Shown here piece after piece: positions 22,460 to 30,981 of a stretch of DNA of 64,000 bases. The first letter of the stretch is position 1, and each line of letters opens with the position of its first letter. The stretch comes from a virus: the IMG/VR virus record IMGVR_UViG_3300032088_002153, positions 17,906 through 81,905 of that record; one strand, written 5' to 3'. A program made the translations under genes and the position numbers. The notes beneath the pieces are model-generated. The model was not told the DNA's origin and did not search any database. It saw only the letters and a program-made list of their open reading frames with translations.

Positions 22460-23130
22460 TGTACATATCTCACAAATATAAATTAATATTTTTACGAACA
22501 CCAAAAACTGCGAGCAGCAGCTTATCTGAGTTCTTTATTAAAAACATTCCTGATCCTAACGCAATTTATACACCGGTTGAAGATTCTAATATACCAGCCA
22601 CGTTAAGCCAAGATATAATTAATAAGTATAAATTAAACTTTAAATATTATCATTTTACATTACAGGATTTAGTTGAAAATCGTATTATAACTCCAATGGC
22701 TGCTATTGAATATAAATCTATTGCGGTCGTAAGAGATCCTGTTGATAGACAAAAAAGCTTTTACTATTTCTATAAGAGGTGGACTAATAATCATATACCG
22801 CCGTCAATAGAAGAATATAATTCTTGGACACCAAAAGGTCCTTTTATTGGCGAACCAAACTCTGGTATATTACAATCCGATATATTAAAATATAATAACG
22901 AAATACACGGTGAGTATTGGCTATACGAAAACATAAGCAACGACTTAAGTGCTCTTATGCGCGAATTAAATATACAAGTAAAGCATATGTTACCTAACCA
23001 TAAAAACGATTTTAGAAAAAACCGAAATAACGAAATAACTTTTGATAATAGAGCGATGGATGTTATGTTAGAATACTTTGCAAACGATATAACTTTATAT
23101 AACGAACTTGCTGAGGAAACATACGTATGA
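22459..23130 (+). CDS. Sulfotransferase-family protein
   Basis: The PAPS-binding sites are visible: FLRTPKTASSSL (5'-phosphosulfate loop) near residue 11 and AVVRDPVDRQKSFYYF (3'-phosphate site) near residue 90. Sulfotransferase-2-type enzymes place sulfate on carbohydrates. It overlaps GT32 by 1 nt and GT25 by 4 nt. A second sulfotransferase-like domain is fused to a GT at 43664, so sulfated glycan seems a theme of this phage. Confidence 0.75.
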   Translation: MYISHKYKLIFLRTPKTASSSLSEFFIKNIPDPNAIYTPVEDSNIPATLSQDIINKYKLNFKYYHFTLQDLVENRIITPMAAIEYKSIAVVRDPVDRQKSFYYFYKRWTNNHIPPSIEEYNSWTPKGPFIGEPNSGILQSDILKYNNEIHGEYWLYENISNDLSALMRELNIQVKHMLPNHKNDFRKNRNNEITFDNRAMDVMLEYFANDITLYNELAEETYV

Positions 23131-23816
23131 AGGCGTATATTTTAAAAATTGATAATAAGTTATCGCACGATTATGCAAAAGTTGCTGCTGACTCTTGTGA
23201 TAAGATTGGTTTACCTTGGACATATCATTTAGGATATAGTAATCAGTCAGGTAAAGCAGCATTTAAAGATTTAGGTATACCTAGATTACCAACTGAAAAT
23301 TATGAATATATTGCGGAACCAACTAATGGTCAAAAAGCAATGTGTTGTACCGCTGGTCATTTTGCTATATGGAAAAGGATTGCTGAAGGTACTGACAATA
23401 TAGGGATTGTACTTGAACACGATGCAATAATGCTCCAACGCCCTTGCAAATTTATAACTATACCAGAAAATACTATTGTTGTGTTAGGATATAAAATATC
23501 AGATCCAGAAAATTATAAACATGAAGAGGCTGGTCCACCAACTGATTTGATACCAATTATTGGTCATGAAGGAGCTCATGCATACGCTATGACTAGACGA
23601 ACTGCACAGTTTTTAATTAACGAAATATCCCAAAAAGGTATAAGAAGCGCAGTTGATAATGATTACTTTATTCGTGGTCAGCGTAGAACAGCCATGCCAT
23701 TACACATAGCCTCGCCAACTCCTGCACTTGGATGGATTAGGGAGTCGACTATTTGGGCAAAATCGGCTTCTAATAACTATGAATTCATACCCTCTTTTCA
23801 AAAATATTATAAATAG
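23127..23816 (+). CDS. GT25-like glycosyltransferase
   Basis: CCTAGHFAIWKRI and GIVLEHDAIML correspond to the GT25 motifs C-x-x-S-H-x-x-x-W and LEDDA, here with the DxD core as E-H-D. The family adds galactose or glucose in LPS or glycoprotein synthesis. It is the last gene of the four-gene glycan unit; its end overlaps the next late promoter. Confidence 0.65.
   Translation: MKAYILKIDNKLSHDYAKVAADSCDKIGLPWTYHLGYSNQSGKAAFKDLGIPRLPTENYEYIAEPTNGQKAMCCTAGHFAIWKRIAEGTDNIGIVLEHDAIMLQRPCKFITIPENTIVVLGYKISDPENYKHEEAGPPTDLIPIIGHEGAHAYAMTRRTAQFLINEISQKGIRSAVDNDYFIRGQRRTAMPLHIASPTPALGWIRESTIWAKSASNNYEFIPSFQKYYK
23808..23815 (+). promoter_or_regulatory. Late promoter TATAAATA before the cytidylyltransferase fusion
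   Basis: A perfect TATAAATA inside the last codons of the GT25 gene; the expected start near 23821 supports the ATG at 23848 as the next gene start. Confidence 0.65.
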
Positions 23817-23847
23817 AATTAAATCTAATATACTAGGATCTACAATT

Positions 23848-26199
23848 ATGGTTGACGAACCGCAAGACATTAATGACCCGAAGAATAACGATGAAGACGA
23901 AGTCAAACCTAAGCCAAAGGCGAAGGATAAAGATGGCAAGCGAAAACTTCAAAGCTTTAAAGGATTTGATGCAAACAAATATGTTGATGTTGAACCAACA
24001 TTAGCTGAGGCAGCTGGCGACGATAAACCAGCAGTCGTAACATTTGGCAGAATGAATCCAATTACAGTAGGTCATGAAAAATTAGCAGCCGCTGTTATTT
24101 CAAACGCGAAGCAACGTGGTGGTACCCCTTATATTTACCTTTCGCAATCACAAGATAAAAACAAAAATCCATTAAGTTATAATGATAAAATCAAATACGC
24201 GCAAAAGGCGTTTGGGCCAGCAGTCATTAAATCAAAAGCTCGTACTATCATTGAAGTGATGGTTGAGTTAAGTGGCAAACATAAAGATGTTATAGTAGTT
24301 GTTGGTTCTGACAGGGTAAAAGAATTTGATAGACTATTAAACAAATATAATAAATCCTCTGCTGGCTATGTATTCAATAATATAAAAGTTGTATCAGCAG
24401 GCCAACGCGATCCTGATGCCGAAGGCGTTAAAGGAATGTCTGGAACTAAAATGCGTGGCTACGCCGCGGATAACGATGTTAAGAAATTCGCAACCGGATT
24501 ACCAAGTAAACTAAAAACAAGCGCAGCCGCGATATTAGCCGACGTGCGAAAGGGAATGAACATGTCAGAAGATAACGATAACGAATTTGAAAACATTGAG
24601 GAAATTGTAGAAGATACACAAGATCTCGATGAAGTATTAGACCGTATGCAGCGCCGAGCTATTGGTATTAGAATGCGTAAAAACAGACATAAAATGAAAC
24701 GTGGTAGAGAAAAAGCGGCTCGACGAACTGCAACTATGGAAGTACTTAAGAAACGTGCTCGCAAACAGGCAATCATAAATCTTAAAAACCGTTTTGCAAA
24801 AAATAAACGATATGCTGATATGTCGTCTGGTGAAAAGATTGTAATTGATAAGCGTGTTGCTAAATTCTCTAAACAAAGATTAGATGCAATGGCGCGTAAG
24901 TTATTACCAAAAGTTAAAATTAAAGAACGCGATCGTAAAAGAGCTAAGAATAAAAATGAAAATTTGGATATGAATACGCAGTTCCAAAACTTTATGACAG
25001 AAAAAACTGGACCATATTATAAAGGTGTAGCTCAGGATAAAAAAGACGATCGTGAAGATCACTTTGAGCGTAATGCCAAAAAGGCTGATAACGATGCCTC
25101 TGCATATAAGCCGGCTCCCGGAGATAAAGAAGCAAAGACTAAAGAGTCAAAGCATACTAAAAAAGCTCGTGCAATGGGTTATACTGAAGAGTTGGAAGAA
25201 AGCCATATCTGGGGACAACGTCAAGGTAAACGCCCTCATATGCTTTTAGACAAAAATGGCAAGACAAAGTTTGATAAGCGTTTCAAAATGTATAAGCCAA
25301 AACTTCAAGAAAACGTTGATGAGTTTAACATTGAAGATATTACAGATTTAATGGAATCAACAGAGTCATATATTAAAGAAGATGCTGCTGATAAATCTTT
25401 GGCTAAAAAAGCTGACAAATCTGGTATGCCACAAGGTGTTTTAAAACAAGTATATAACCGTGGTGTAGCTGCGTGGAAAACTGGTCATAGACCGGGAACT
25501 ACACCAGAACAATGGGGACATGCTCGAGTAAACTCTTTTATTACTAAATCTTCTGGTACATGGGGCAAAGCTGATAAAGACTTGGCTGCTAAAGTACGTA
25601 AAGAAGAAGTAGAACTTGAAGAAACATATAAGATTACTAAAGTATATAATCCAACTACGAAAAAATCTCGTGCAGCTGGAAAAAGTACAGCAACGTTTGC
25701 GGTACATACACATGATCGTAAATACTTTAAAGAGTTTCCAAATCAAAAAGATGCTGAAAACCATATGAAATCTCTCGGTAAAAAAGAAGAAACCAACCTC
25801 GACGAAATGGATTTTTCTATTAAATCAGTAAAGAAATCTGGTTTAGCCAATGTTAAAAAGGCAAATAACTTTGATAAATTAAAAGCTGATATTGCTAAAA
25901 TGAGAAAAAATCTCAATAAAGGTAAACCACTTCAAGCTGAAGCAGAAATTAATGAGTTAGATAAAGATACGCTTGCTAACTATGCCAATAAGGCTATTAA
26001 AGATAAAGAGCAAGCTCAATATAACAAAAGCCGTGCTCAAAATTCTAGAGCAGCTAATGTTGTTCGTGGTAACTCAGACGGCATCAAAAAAGATGTTAAA
26101 GATATTGACAAAGCTGATGCGAGAATTAAACGTCGCGAACGTGGCGCAGCAAACTTCACTCGTAAAATATTAAAGGGTGATAAGGAAAACGAAGAATGA
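23848..26199 (+). CDS. Cytidylyltransferase-like protein fused to long Lys-rich virion segment
   Basis: The late promoter at 23808 argues for the ATG at 23848 (783 residues) over the frame opening at 23728. The N-terminal domain has VTFGRMNPITVGHEKL (HxGH-like nucleotide site), an IYLSQSQDK strand and GMSGTKMR (the S-S/T-x-x-R site), as in nucleotidyltransferases of the NMN-adenylyl or cytidylyl type. After about residue 240 the protein is Lys/Arg/Glu-rich. An internal MNTQFQNFMTE at 24969 copies the capsid-targeting/protease motif, so gp21-type cleavage or an internal start may split the chain. It precedes the payload run. Confidence 0.75.
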   Translation: MVDEPQDINDPKNNDEDEVKPKPKAKDKDGKRKLQSFKGFDANKYVDVEPTLAEAAGDDKPAVVTFGRMNPITVGHEKLAAAVISNAKQRGGTPYIYLSQSQDKNKNPLSYNDKIKYAQKAFGPAVIKSKARTIIEVMVELSGKHKDVIVVVGSDRVKEFDRLLNKYNKSSAGYVFNNIKVVSAGQRDPDAEGVKGMSGTKMRGYAADNDVKKFATGLPSKLKTSAAAILADVRKGMNMSEDNDNEFENIEEIVEDTQDLDEVLDRMQRRAIGIRMRKNRHKMKRGREKAARRTATMEVLKKRARKQAIINLKNRFAKNKRYADMSSGEKIVIDKRVAKFSKQRLDAMARKLLPKVKIKERDRKRAKNKNENLDMNTQFQNFMTEKTGPYYKGVAQDKKDDREDHFERNAKKADNDASAYKPAPGDKEAKTKESKHTKKARAMGYTEELEESHIWGQRQGKRPHMLLDKNGKTKFDKRFKMYKPKLQENVDEFNIEDITDLMESTESYIKEDAADKSLAKKADKSGMPQGVLKQVYNRGVAAWKTGHRPGTTPEQWGHARVNSFITKSSGTWGKADKDLAAKVRKEEVELEETYKITKVYNPTTKKSRAAGKSTATFAVHTHDRKYFKEFPNQKDAENHMKSLGKKEETNLDEMDFSIKSVKKSGLANVKKANNFDKLKADIAKMRKNLNKGKPLQAEAEINELDKDTLANYANKAIKDKEQAQYNKSRAQNSRAANVVRGNSDGIKKDVKDIDKADARIKRRERGAANFTRKILKGDKENEE

Positions 26200-26771
26200 A
26201 AAAATTTAAACAACACGTTCAATCAAAAGCTGGTGCCGGTGATATTGGTACTGATGAATTAGTCAAAACTCTTAAGTCTGATACTCCAATGGAAGAAGCT
26301 TGTTGGAGTACTCACAAACAAGTTGGTATGAAGAAAAAAGGGGACAAGATGGTTCCTAACTGTGTACCTAAAAATGAAGATGCTGAATACGATAACGAAG
26401 GTGGCATGTCAAAAAATCAATTAAAGACTATGATTGATGCTGCACAAGAGTTACATAGTATGCTTGACGACGACGAGAATATGCCTGAGTGGGTACAATC
26501 AAAAATTACAAAAGCAACTGATTACATTGATACTGTTAGAGATTATATGAAATCAAACGATGTAAGTGAAGGTTCTGAAACTTGGGAAGCTGGTTATAAA
26601 CGTCGTGTAGTTAAAACAACTAGTCCTGAACATAAAGAGGCTGGTCACAAATGGCGCATCAAAGGTAAAGATAAAGCAAACCTTTCTATTAAATTATATA
26701 AAGAAAAACCATCTCAACAAGAGTTTAATAAGCAAATGAAAAGAGTTGCTGGCCACGAGTTTGGCGGTTAA
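26196..26771 (+). CDS. Capsid-targeted internal protein with CW...PNCVPK motif
   Basis: The N terminus MKKFKQHVQSK fits the targeting pattern but has Ser, not Glu, at position 10. It contains ACWSTHKQVGMKKKGDKM directly followed by VPNCVPK, a two-Cys motif repeated in virion proteins of many marine T4-like phages, then a helical block (LKTMIDAAQELHSMLDDD) and a basic end. It overlaps the previous stop by 4 nt. Confidence 0.7.
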   Translation: MKKFKQHVQSKAGAGDIGTDELVKTLKSDTPMEEACWSTHKQVGMKKKGDKMVPNCVPKNEDAEYDNEGGMSKNQLKTMIDAAQELHSMLDDDENMPEWVQSKITKATDYIDTVRDYMKSNDVSEGSETWEAGYKRRVVKTTSPEHKEAGHKWRIKGKDKANLSIKLYKEKPSQQEFNKQMKRVAGHEFGG

Positions 26772-26772
26772 T

Positions 26773-27219
26773 GTGTTACGGTTTAAACAATATATGACTG
26801 AATATACTGTTAAGTCAATGGCAAAATACCATGAAATAACAGGCACAGAATTTATTAAGCCTAAGGTTAAATTATTAAAGTTACCAACAAAAAACGTAAC
26901 TGATAATGATTTAATATATGCTCATTTAATGTATGGTCACCTAGAAAGCTATCAGTATGCGGAACTTGCATTTCCGGGTTCTACCAGAAAGACTAATGCG
27001 TGGTTTAGTAAATATTCTAAAATGGCTAAAGTATATGGCGAAGAAAACGACGCAGGCGACCATTTATCTGTTATGAGAAAAGCTGCTGAAATGACTAGTG
27101 AACGTAGTAAAAACTTTAAATTAAATGGTAGAGAATGGAAATCTAGTAAACAAGGTAAAGCTTGGAATGCATGGGAAACTGAGCAAAGAAAAATTTATCC
27201 GGAGCAATGGAATGATTAG
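26773..27219 (+). CDS. Capsid-targeted internal protein
   Basis: The start is taken as GTG 26773, because it gives MLRFKQYMTEY, a full match to the targeting signal (Glu 10, hydrophobic 8). A TTG at 26746 would bury the signal and overlap the upstream gene by 26 nt. The remaining 138 residues are basic and helical; no family is recognised. Confidence 0.7.
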   Translation: MLRFKQYMTEYTVKSMAKYHEITGTEFIKPKVKLLKLPTKNVTDNDLIYAHLMYGHLESYQYAELAFPGSTRKTNAWFSKYSKMAKVYGEENDAGDHLSVMRKAAEMTSERSKNFKLNGREWKSSKQGKAWNAWETEQRKIYPEQWND

Positions 27220-27976
27220 GTTTAAACGTTATATAACAGAAAGTGCTAACTCTTCGCACGATCACCATCATACAAGTTCTAGTAAAATTGATACTGATAA
27301 GCACAATGCAGGTAAGGGTAAAAACCCAGAGCATCCTATGTGGTTATCTCATAATGCTCACCAAGCTGCGGGTTGGCATAAAAATCATGAACAAGAAAAT
27401 GGTTCAGCGCATACCTATAAGGTAAAAGTAAAGAACGTTGCTCATCATACAGACCCAAAGGTTAAAGCCTTATTTAAAAAGCATGGTCATAGTATGAAAG
27501 ATTATCACTCTGAGCTTGTTAGCAATCCAAGCCATAAAGAAGTACATAACCACCCAGCAACAAAAATGCTCAAGAAGGCTGGTTATCATGGGCATACTCA
27601 CTCAGATTATCATTCACATGACTTTTCTAAGGACCATGACTCAACTGTAGTATTTCACAGAAAACATGCGACAATGCACGACGCAAATAAAGAACCAGCT
27701 CATAAGCATGCTGATACTAAACACACCGTTGGAAATCATAGTGTTACACATAAAACTCATCAGGAATATATGGACGGAAGTCACCGACCACTAGACCATG
27801 GTGGTACAGAGTCTAGGCTATCAACATCACACGATCATGCCAAAACTCTTAAAGCAAAACTTAAAGGTACTGGTAATAAAATTAATATAACTAAAAATAA
27901 ATCTGGATCTAGGATAAAGGTTACGCATTCTGATAGTGCTGCTCGAGACACGTTCCATAAACACTTAAAAGGGTGA
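27212..27976 (+). CDS. Capsid-targeted His-rich protein
   Basis: The ATG at 27212 gives MIRFKRYITES (Glu 10, Ile 8), the targeting signal. The 254-residue body is exceptionally rich in His (for example SSHDHHHTSSS, HGHTHSDYHSH), a composition suited to binding Zn, Ni or Cu, or to buffering. The frame overlaps the previous gene by 8 nt. No catalytic fold is recognised. Confidence 0.7.
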   Translation: MIRFKRYITESANSSHDHHHTSSSKIDTDKHNAGKGKNPEHPMWLSHNAHQAAGWHKNHEQENGSAHTYKVKVKNVAHHTDPKVKALFKKHGHSMKDYHSELVSNPSHKEVHNHPATKMLKKAGYHGHTHSDYHSHDFSKDHDSTVVFHRKHATMHDANKEPAHKHADTKHTVGNHSVTHKTHQEYMDGSHRPLDHGGTESRLSTSHDHAKTLKAKLKGTGNKINITKNKSGSRIKVTHSDSAARDTFHKHLKG

Positions 27977-27980
27977 AAGT

Positions 27981-28337
27981 ATGAAAAGTTTTAAGGTGCA
28001 TTTAAACGAGGCGGTAGATAGACCACCTAGATGGAAAAAAGATACTTCTATGGGAGAGGGCGGCGCTCAAACTATTGAATTTCCAAAGACTAAGGGTAAG
28101 TACAGAGTTTCAAAGTTCCTTGATCATAATGAACGCCATAAAGGTGAATGGAATTTAGAAGTTTGGGACCCTCGGCGTAGAGAGTTCGTATGGTCTGAGA
28201 CTCTTGCTCCAAAGGCTTGGGTAAAAGAACTTTGCATATACAGAGGTCAGTTCAAACACGATGCGCGTGGGGATTTTGATAAAAAACAACAAGTAGCAGA
28301 TTATAGTAAAACATTTAAATTTGACGGGCATTACTAA
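27981..28337 (+). CDS. Capsid-targeted internal protein (118 aa)
   Basis: The N terminus MKSFKVHLNEA has Leu 8 and Glu 10 of the targeting signal. The rest (KYRVSKFLDHNERHKGEWN, WDPRRREFVW) is charged and Trp-rich with no recognised fold. It is 4 nt after the His-rich gene and overlaps the next start by 1 nt. Confidence 0.65.
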   Translation: MKSFKVHLNEAVDRPPRWKKDTSMGEGGAQTIEFPKTKGKYRVSKFLDHNERHKGEWNLEVWDPRRREFVWSETLAPKAWVKELCIYRGQFKHDARGDFDKKQQVADYSKTFKFDGHY

Positions 28338-28894
28338 TGAAAAGATTTAAAGAATTCACATCACACGATCTTAATGAAAGCGCCCTAACGGCACTTAGGG
28401 TCGCGACAAAGGCCCATTCTGGTCAAACACGTAAAAGCGGCGGTCAATATATTGAACATCCAAAAGAAGTTGCGCGATTTGTAAAAAAGTTTAAAAAATC
28501 TAATAACCTTTCTGCATTAGTACAAGCGGCGTACTTGCACGATACTATTGAAGATACTGATACTACATATGCAGATTTAGTTAAACAGTTTGGTGCTCTC
28601 GTGGCTGACATGGTTAAAGAATTAACTACTGACAAAGCTGCATCTGATGCTATCGGTAAAGGCGAGTACATTGCTAATAAAATGGCTAAGATGTCAAGTT
28701 GGTCTTTAGTTATTAAACTTGCTGATAGATTAGCAAACGTACAGGATATTGATACACGACCAGCAGCTTTCCAGAAAAAATATGCTGCAGACACTACATT
28801 AGCAATAAAACGTTTAAGATCTGATAGATATTTAAGTAAGACTCACAATAAAATCATTTCAGCTATCGAAAAGAAAATTAAGGAATACGTATAA
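28337..28894 (+). CDS. HD-domain (p)ppGpp hydrolase-like protein, possibly packaged
   Basis: The 185-residue protein matches small alarmone hydrolases (RelA/SpoT-type HD, MESH1 size). Metal-site residues are His 27 (HSGQTRKSGG), His 68-Asp 69 (LHDTIEDTDTT) and Asp 129 (LADRLANV), and YIEHP at 38-42 is typical. Such enzymes cleave the 3'-pyrophosphate of (p)ppGpp and so lower the stringent response; some act on other pyrophosphorylated nucleotides. No synthetase domain is present. The first residues MKRFKEFTSHD resemble the capsid-targeting signal of neighbours but have His at 10, so cleavage is uncertain. It is coupled by 1 nt to flanking targeted genes. Confidence 0.8.
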   Translation: MKRFKEFTSHDLNESALTALRVATKAHSGQTRKSGGQYIEHPKEVARFVKKFKKSNNLSALVQAAYLHDTIEDTDTTYADLVKQFGALVADMVKELTTDKAASDAIGKGEYIANKMAKMSSWSLVIKLADRLANVQDIDTRPAAFQKKYAADTTLAIKRLRSDRYLSKTHNKIISAIEKKIKEYV

Positions 28895-29538
28895 TGAAAA
28901 GTTTTAAAACACATATTAGTGAATTATATACTATCGGACATACGAGATCCTATGATGCTGTCGCCAATCGAGCAAAGCAAAATGTAAAACATGGTTCAAC
29001 TGATCCAAAGGATAAAAGATTTGGTACTAAACTTGGTGGTCAAAAAGGTGAGCATGGAGGTGCAGCGTATAAAACTCCGGAAGATGCTACAAAAGGTGCT
29101 AAGGCGTTAAAGAAAGAGTTTCCGGGCAGAAAATACAGTGTATATAAAATGAAAGGTGATTTTGATAAAGACACTTATCATAGCAATAAAACTGGTATGA
29201 ACCATGTAAAAAAAGATACTGAAATTACTCATAAAGTAGCTCATAATGTATCAGAAGAAAAAGATCCACGTTTAGCTCGAGCTGGCGTAAAAGGTTTTAA
29301 CAAAGCCAAAGGTACTCCCTCGCATCCTACTAAAAGTCATATTGTTGTTGCTAAAGACGGCGACAAAATAAAGACTATTCGTTTTGGTGAGCAAGGTGCT
29401 TCGACTGCAGGCGATCCTAAAAAGGGTGAGTCTGATAAAATGAAAGCGAAACGTAAATCATTTAAGGCACGCCACGGTAAAAACATTGCTAAAGGCAAAA
29501 TGTCAGCTGCATACTGGGCTGACAAGGTCAAATGGTAA
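28894..29538 (+). CDS. Capsid-targeted basic protein with KSFKARHGKNI motif
   Basis: The targeting signal is MKSFKTHISEL (Ile 8, Glu 10). The C-terminal part (IRFGEQGASTAG, KRKSFKARHGKNIAKGKMS, AYWADKVKW) is a module shared widely by phage virion and internal proteins. It is highly basic and probably binds DNA inside the head. Confidence 0.75.
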   Translation: MKSFKTHISELYTIGHTRSYDAVANRAKQNVKHGSTDPKDKRFGTKLGGQKGEHGGAAYKTPEDATKGAKALKKEFPGRKYSVYKMKGDFDKDTYHSNKTGMNHVKKDTEITHKVAHNVSEEKDPRLARAGVKGFNKAKGTPSHPTKSHIVVAKDGDKIKTIRFGEQGASTAGDPKKGESDKMKAKRKSFKARHGKNIAKGKMSAAYWADKVKW

Positions 29539-29544
29539 TTATTT

Positions 29545-29552
29545 TATAAATA
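29545..29552 (+). promoter_or_regulatory. Late promoter TATAAATA before the Cys-rich core protein
   Basis: A perfect TATAAATA 29 bases before the ATG at 29581, in a short non-coding gap. Confidence 0.7.
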
Positions 29553-29580
29553 GACAGTAATATATCTAAAGGAAATCACA

Positions 29581-30240
29581 ATGAAACGGTTTAAGACACA
29601 TTTTAACGAAGCTAAAGACACACATTGTTCAGACAAGTGTTGTGGCGCTGATGTAAAAGCAGAAGATTGTGATTGCCCTGCTGATTGCGCTCACTGTAAT
29701 TGTAATGCCAAGAATGAAGCGTTTGACCCTAAACATCCAAAGGTTGTAGCTGCTCGTAAAGCTGTTAAAAACGGTACTTATAATGGTAATATGGATACGA
29801 ATGGTAATGCTATTGTACACATTGATGGTAAACCTCATACAGTAACTAAAGGCGATCCTGCTGCAAAGAATGAAGCAACTAACGAAGACATTATTGCTAT
29901 TATTAACGAACATAATATTACTCTAGAACAATTAGAGAATATGACCGAAGAAGAACTTAACGAATTACTAGGAAAAGCAATTGGTGGCGTGGCTAAGGTT
30001 ATTGGTGGGGTTGCCAAAGGCGCCGGAAGATTGGCGGGCGCAGGTATTAAACGAGCAGTAATGACAAAGCAAGGTAGTATTCGTGGTACTAAGGCTGCAA
30101 AACAAGATAAAGCAGGCGATAGAGCAGAAAAAATGGCTAGAGAAAGAGAAAAAGAATTCAAGCGCAAAAAGCGGATTTCTGACATGAAGCAAAGAGCTAG
30201 TGACTTGGATCAAAAAATCTCTGACTTAAATAATAAATAA
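29581..30240 (+). CDS. Capsid-targeted protein with Cys-rich cluster
   Basis: The N terminus MKRFKTHFNEA has Phe 8 and Glu 10. Residues 17-41 hold eight Cys (HCSDKCCG, EDCDCPADCAHCNC), which resembles a metallothionein or two zinc knuckles. A Gly/Ala-rich hydrophobic segment (GKAIGGVAKVIGGVAKGAG) and a basic coiled coil follow. It could be a prohead core or packaged protein; the metal binding is inferred from composition. Confidence 0.7.
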   Translation: MKRFKTHFNEAKDTHCSDKCCGADVKAEDCDCPADCAHCNCNAKNEAFDPKHPKVVAARKAVKNGTYNGNMDTNGNAIVHIDGKPHTVTKGDPAAKNEATNEDIIAIINEHNITLEQLENMTEEELNELLGKAIGGVAKVIGGVAKGAGRLAGAGIKRAVMTKQGSIRGTKAAKQDKAGDRAEKMAREREKEFKRKKRISDMKQRASDLDQKISDLNNK

Positions 30241-30277
30241 ATACAACTATAACTAAACCTCATTAAGGAGAACTACA

Positions 30278-30586
30278 ATGGGATCATGGGCAAAATTGGA
30301 TAACGCAGCATCGGCACCGAAATGGCTTTCTGCTGACGCTAATAATCCAAATAAATCAAACGATAAAGATAACGCAATCTTTGTTTCTGATGAAGAAGCA
30401 GCTGTTGCATCAAACCGTGCCAAAGGTATTACAGGACCGGGTTGGTGGTTGTATCATACAGATGGTGGAAGACACCACGCTGAATGCTTAGTGCCAATGA
30501 AAGGCGGAACAGTGGATCAAGCTACTGTCGGCGATGATGGTGTTACTGGTACAGGCGACGATACAATCGTAGCAGATCCTGCATAA
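30278..30586 (+). CDS. Small conserved virion protein
   Basis: This 102-residue acidic protein begins MGSWAKLDNAASAPKWL and has GPGWWLYHTDGGRHHAE. The ribosome site TTAAGGAG is strong. Comparable Trp/Gly-rich small proteins occur near structural genes of marine T4-like phages; the exact role is not known. Confidence 0.6.
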   Translation: MGSWAKLDNAASAPKWLSADANNPNKSNDKDNAIFVSDEEAAVASNRAKGITGPGWWLYHTDGGRHHAECLVPMKGGTVDQATVGDDGVTGTGDDTIVADPA

Positions 30587-30604
30587 TAGAATAGAAGATA
30601 AATT

Positions 30605-30979
30605 ATGAAATTGACAGAATCAACCTTTCTGTTGTTTGCTTCGAAATATTACGACAATCCTAATTGTACTGATATAGTCGAATTTGATGAGGACTTGAAA
30701 AGATTTCAGTATTTACGCAAACTATTTGGTAGATACAAACAAGATAATGATTTGAAAGAAAGGTTGATCCTGAACCACTTGATCGTTATATACAATATCT
30801 TTGGGCCTGAAGCAACTAACATGCTTTTTATGAAACTCCATGAATACCATGGGTTTTTAAAACCATTCGTGGAATATTTAAATTTCATGCCACAGGTCGT
30901 TATGTACGACGAATTTGTAATACATAGAGATAGTATAGAATCAGATAAATACATTAGCGATAAGCTAAAAGGAATATAA
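30605..30979 (+). CDS. Conserved T4-like marine phage protein
   Basis: This 124-residue helical protein (KRFQYLRKLFGRYKQDNDL, FGPEATNMLFMKL) has no catalytic motif. It sits between virion genes, 2 nt before the next gene. The function is unknown; the regular position in the structural region suggests an assembly role. Confidence 0.6.
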   Translation: MKLTESTFLLFASKYYDNPNCTDIVEFDEDLKRFQYLRKLFGRYKQDNDLKERLILNHLIVIYNIFGPEATNMLFMKLHEYHGFLKPFVEYLNFMPQVVMYDEFVIHRDSIESDKYISDKLKGI

Positions 30980-30981
30980 AC

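Noticed and set aside
23728-23847. Upstream extension of the cytidylyltransferase fusion to 23728
   Set aside because: It would overlap the GT25 gene by 89 nt and lies before the late promoter at 23808; the ATG at 23848 fits better.
24459-24876. Minus-strand open frames opposite the cytidylyltransferase fusion
   Set aside because: Ser/Arg/Phe-rich shadows of a Lys/Arg-rich gene; no promoter or ribosome site.
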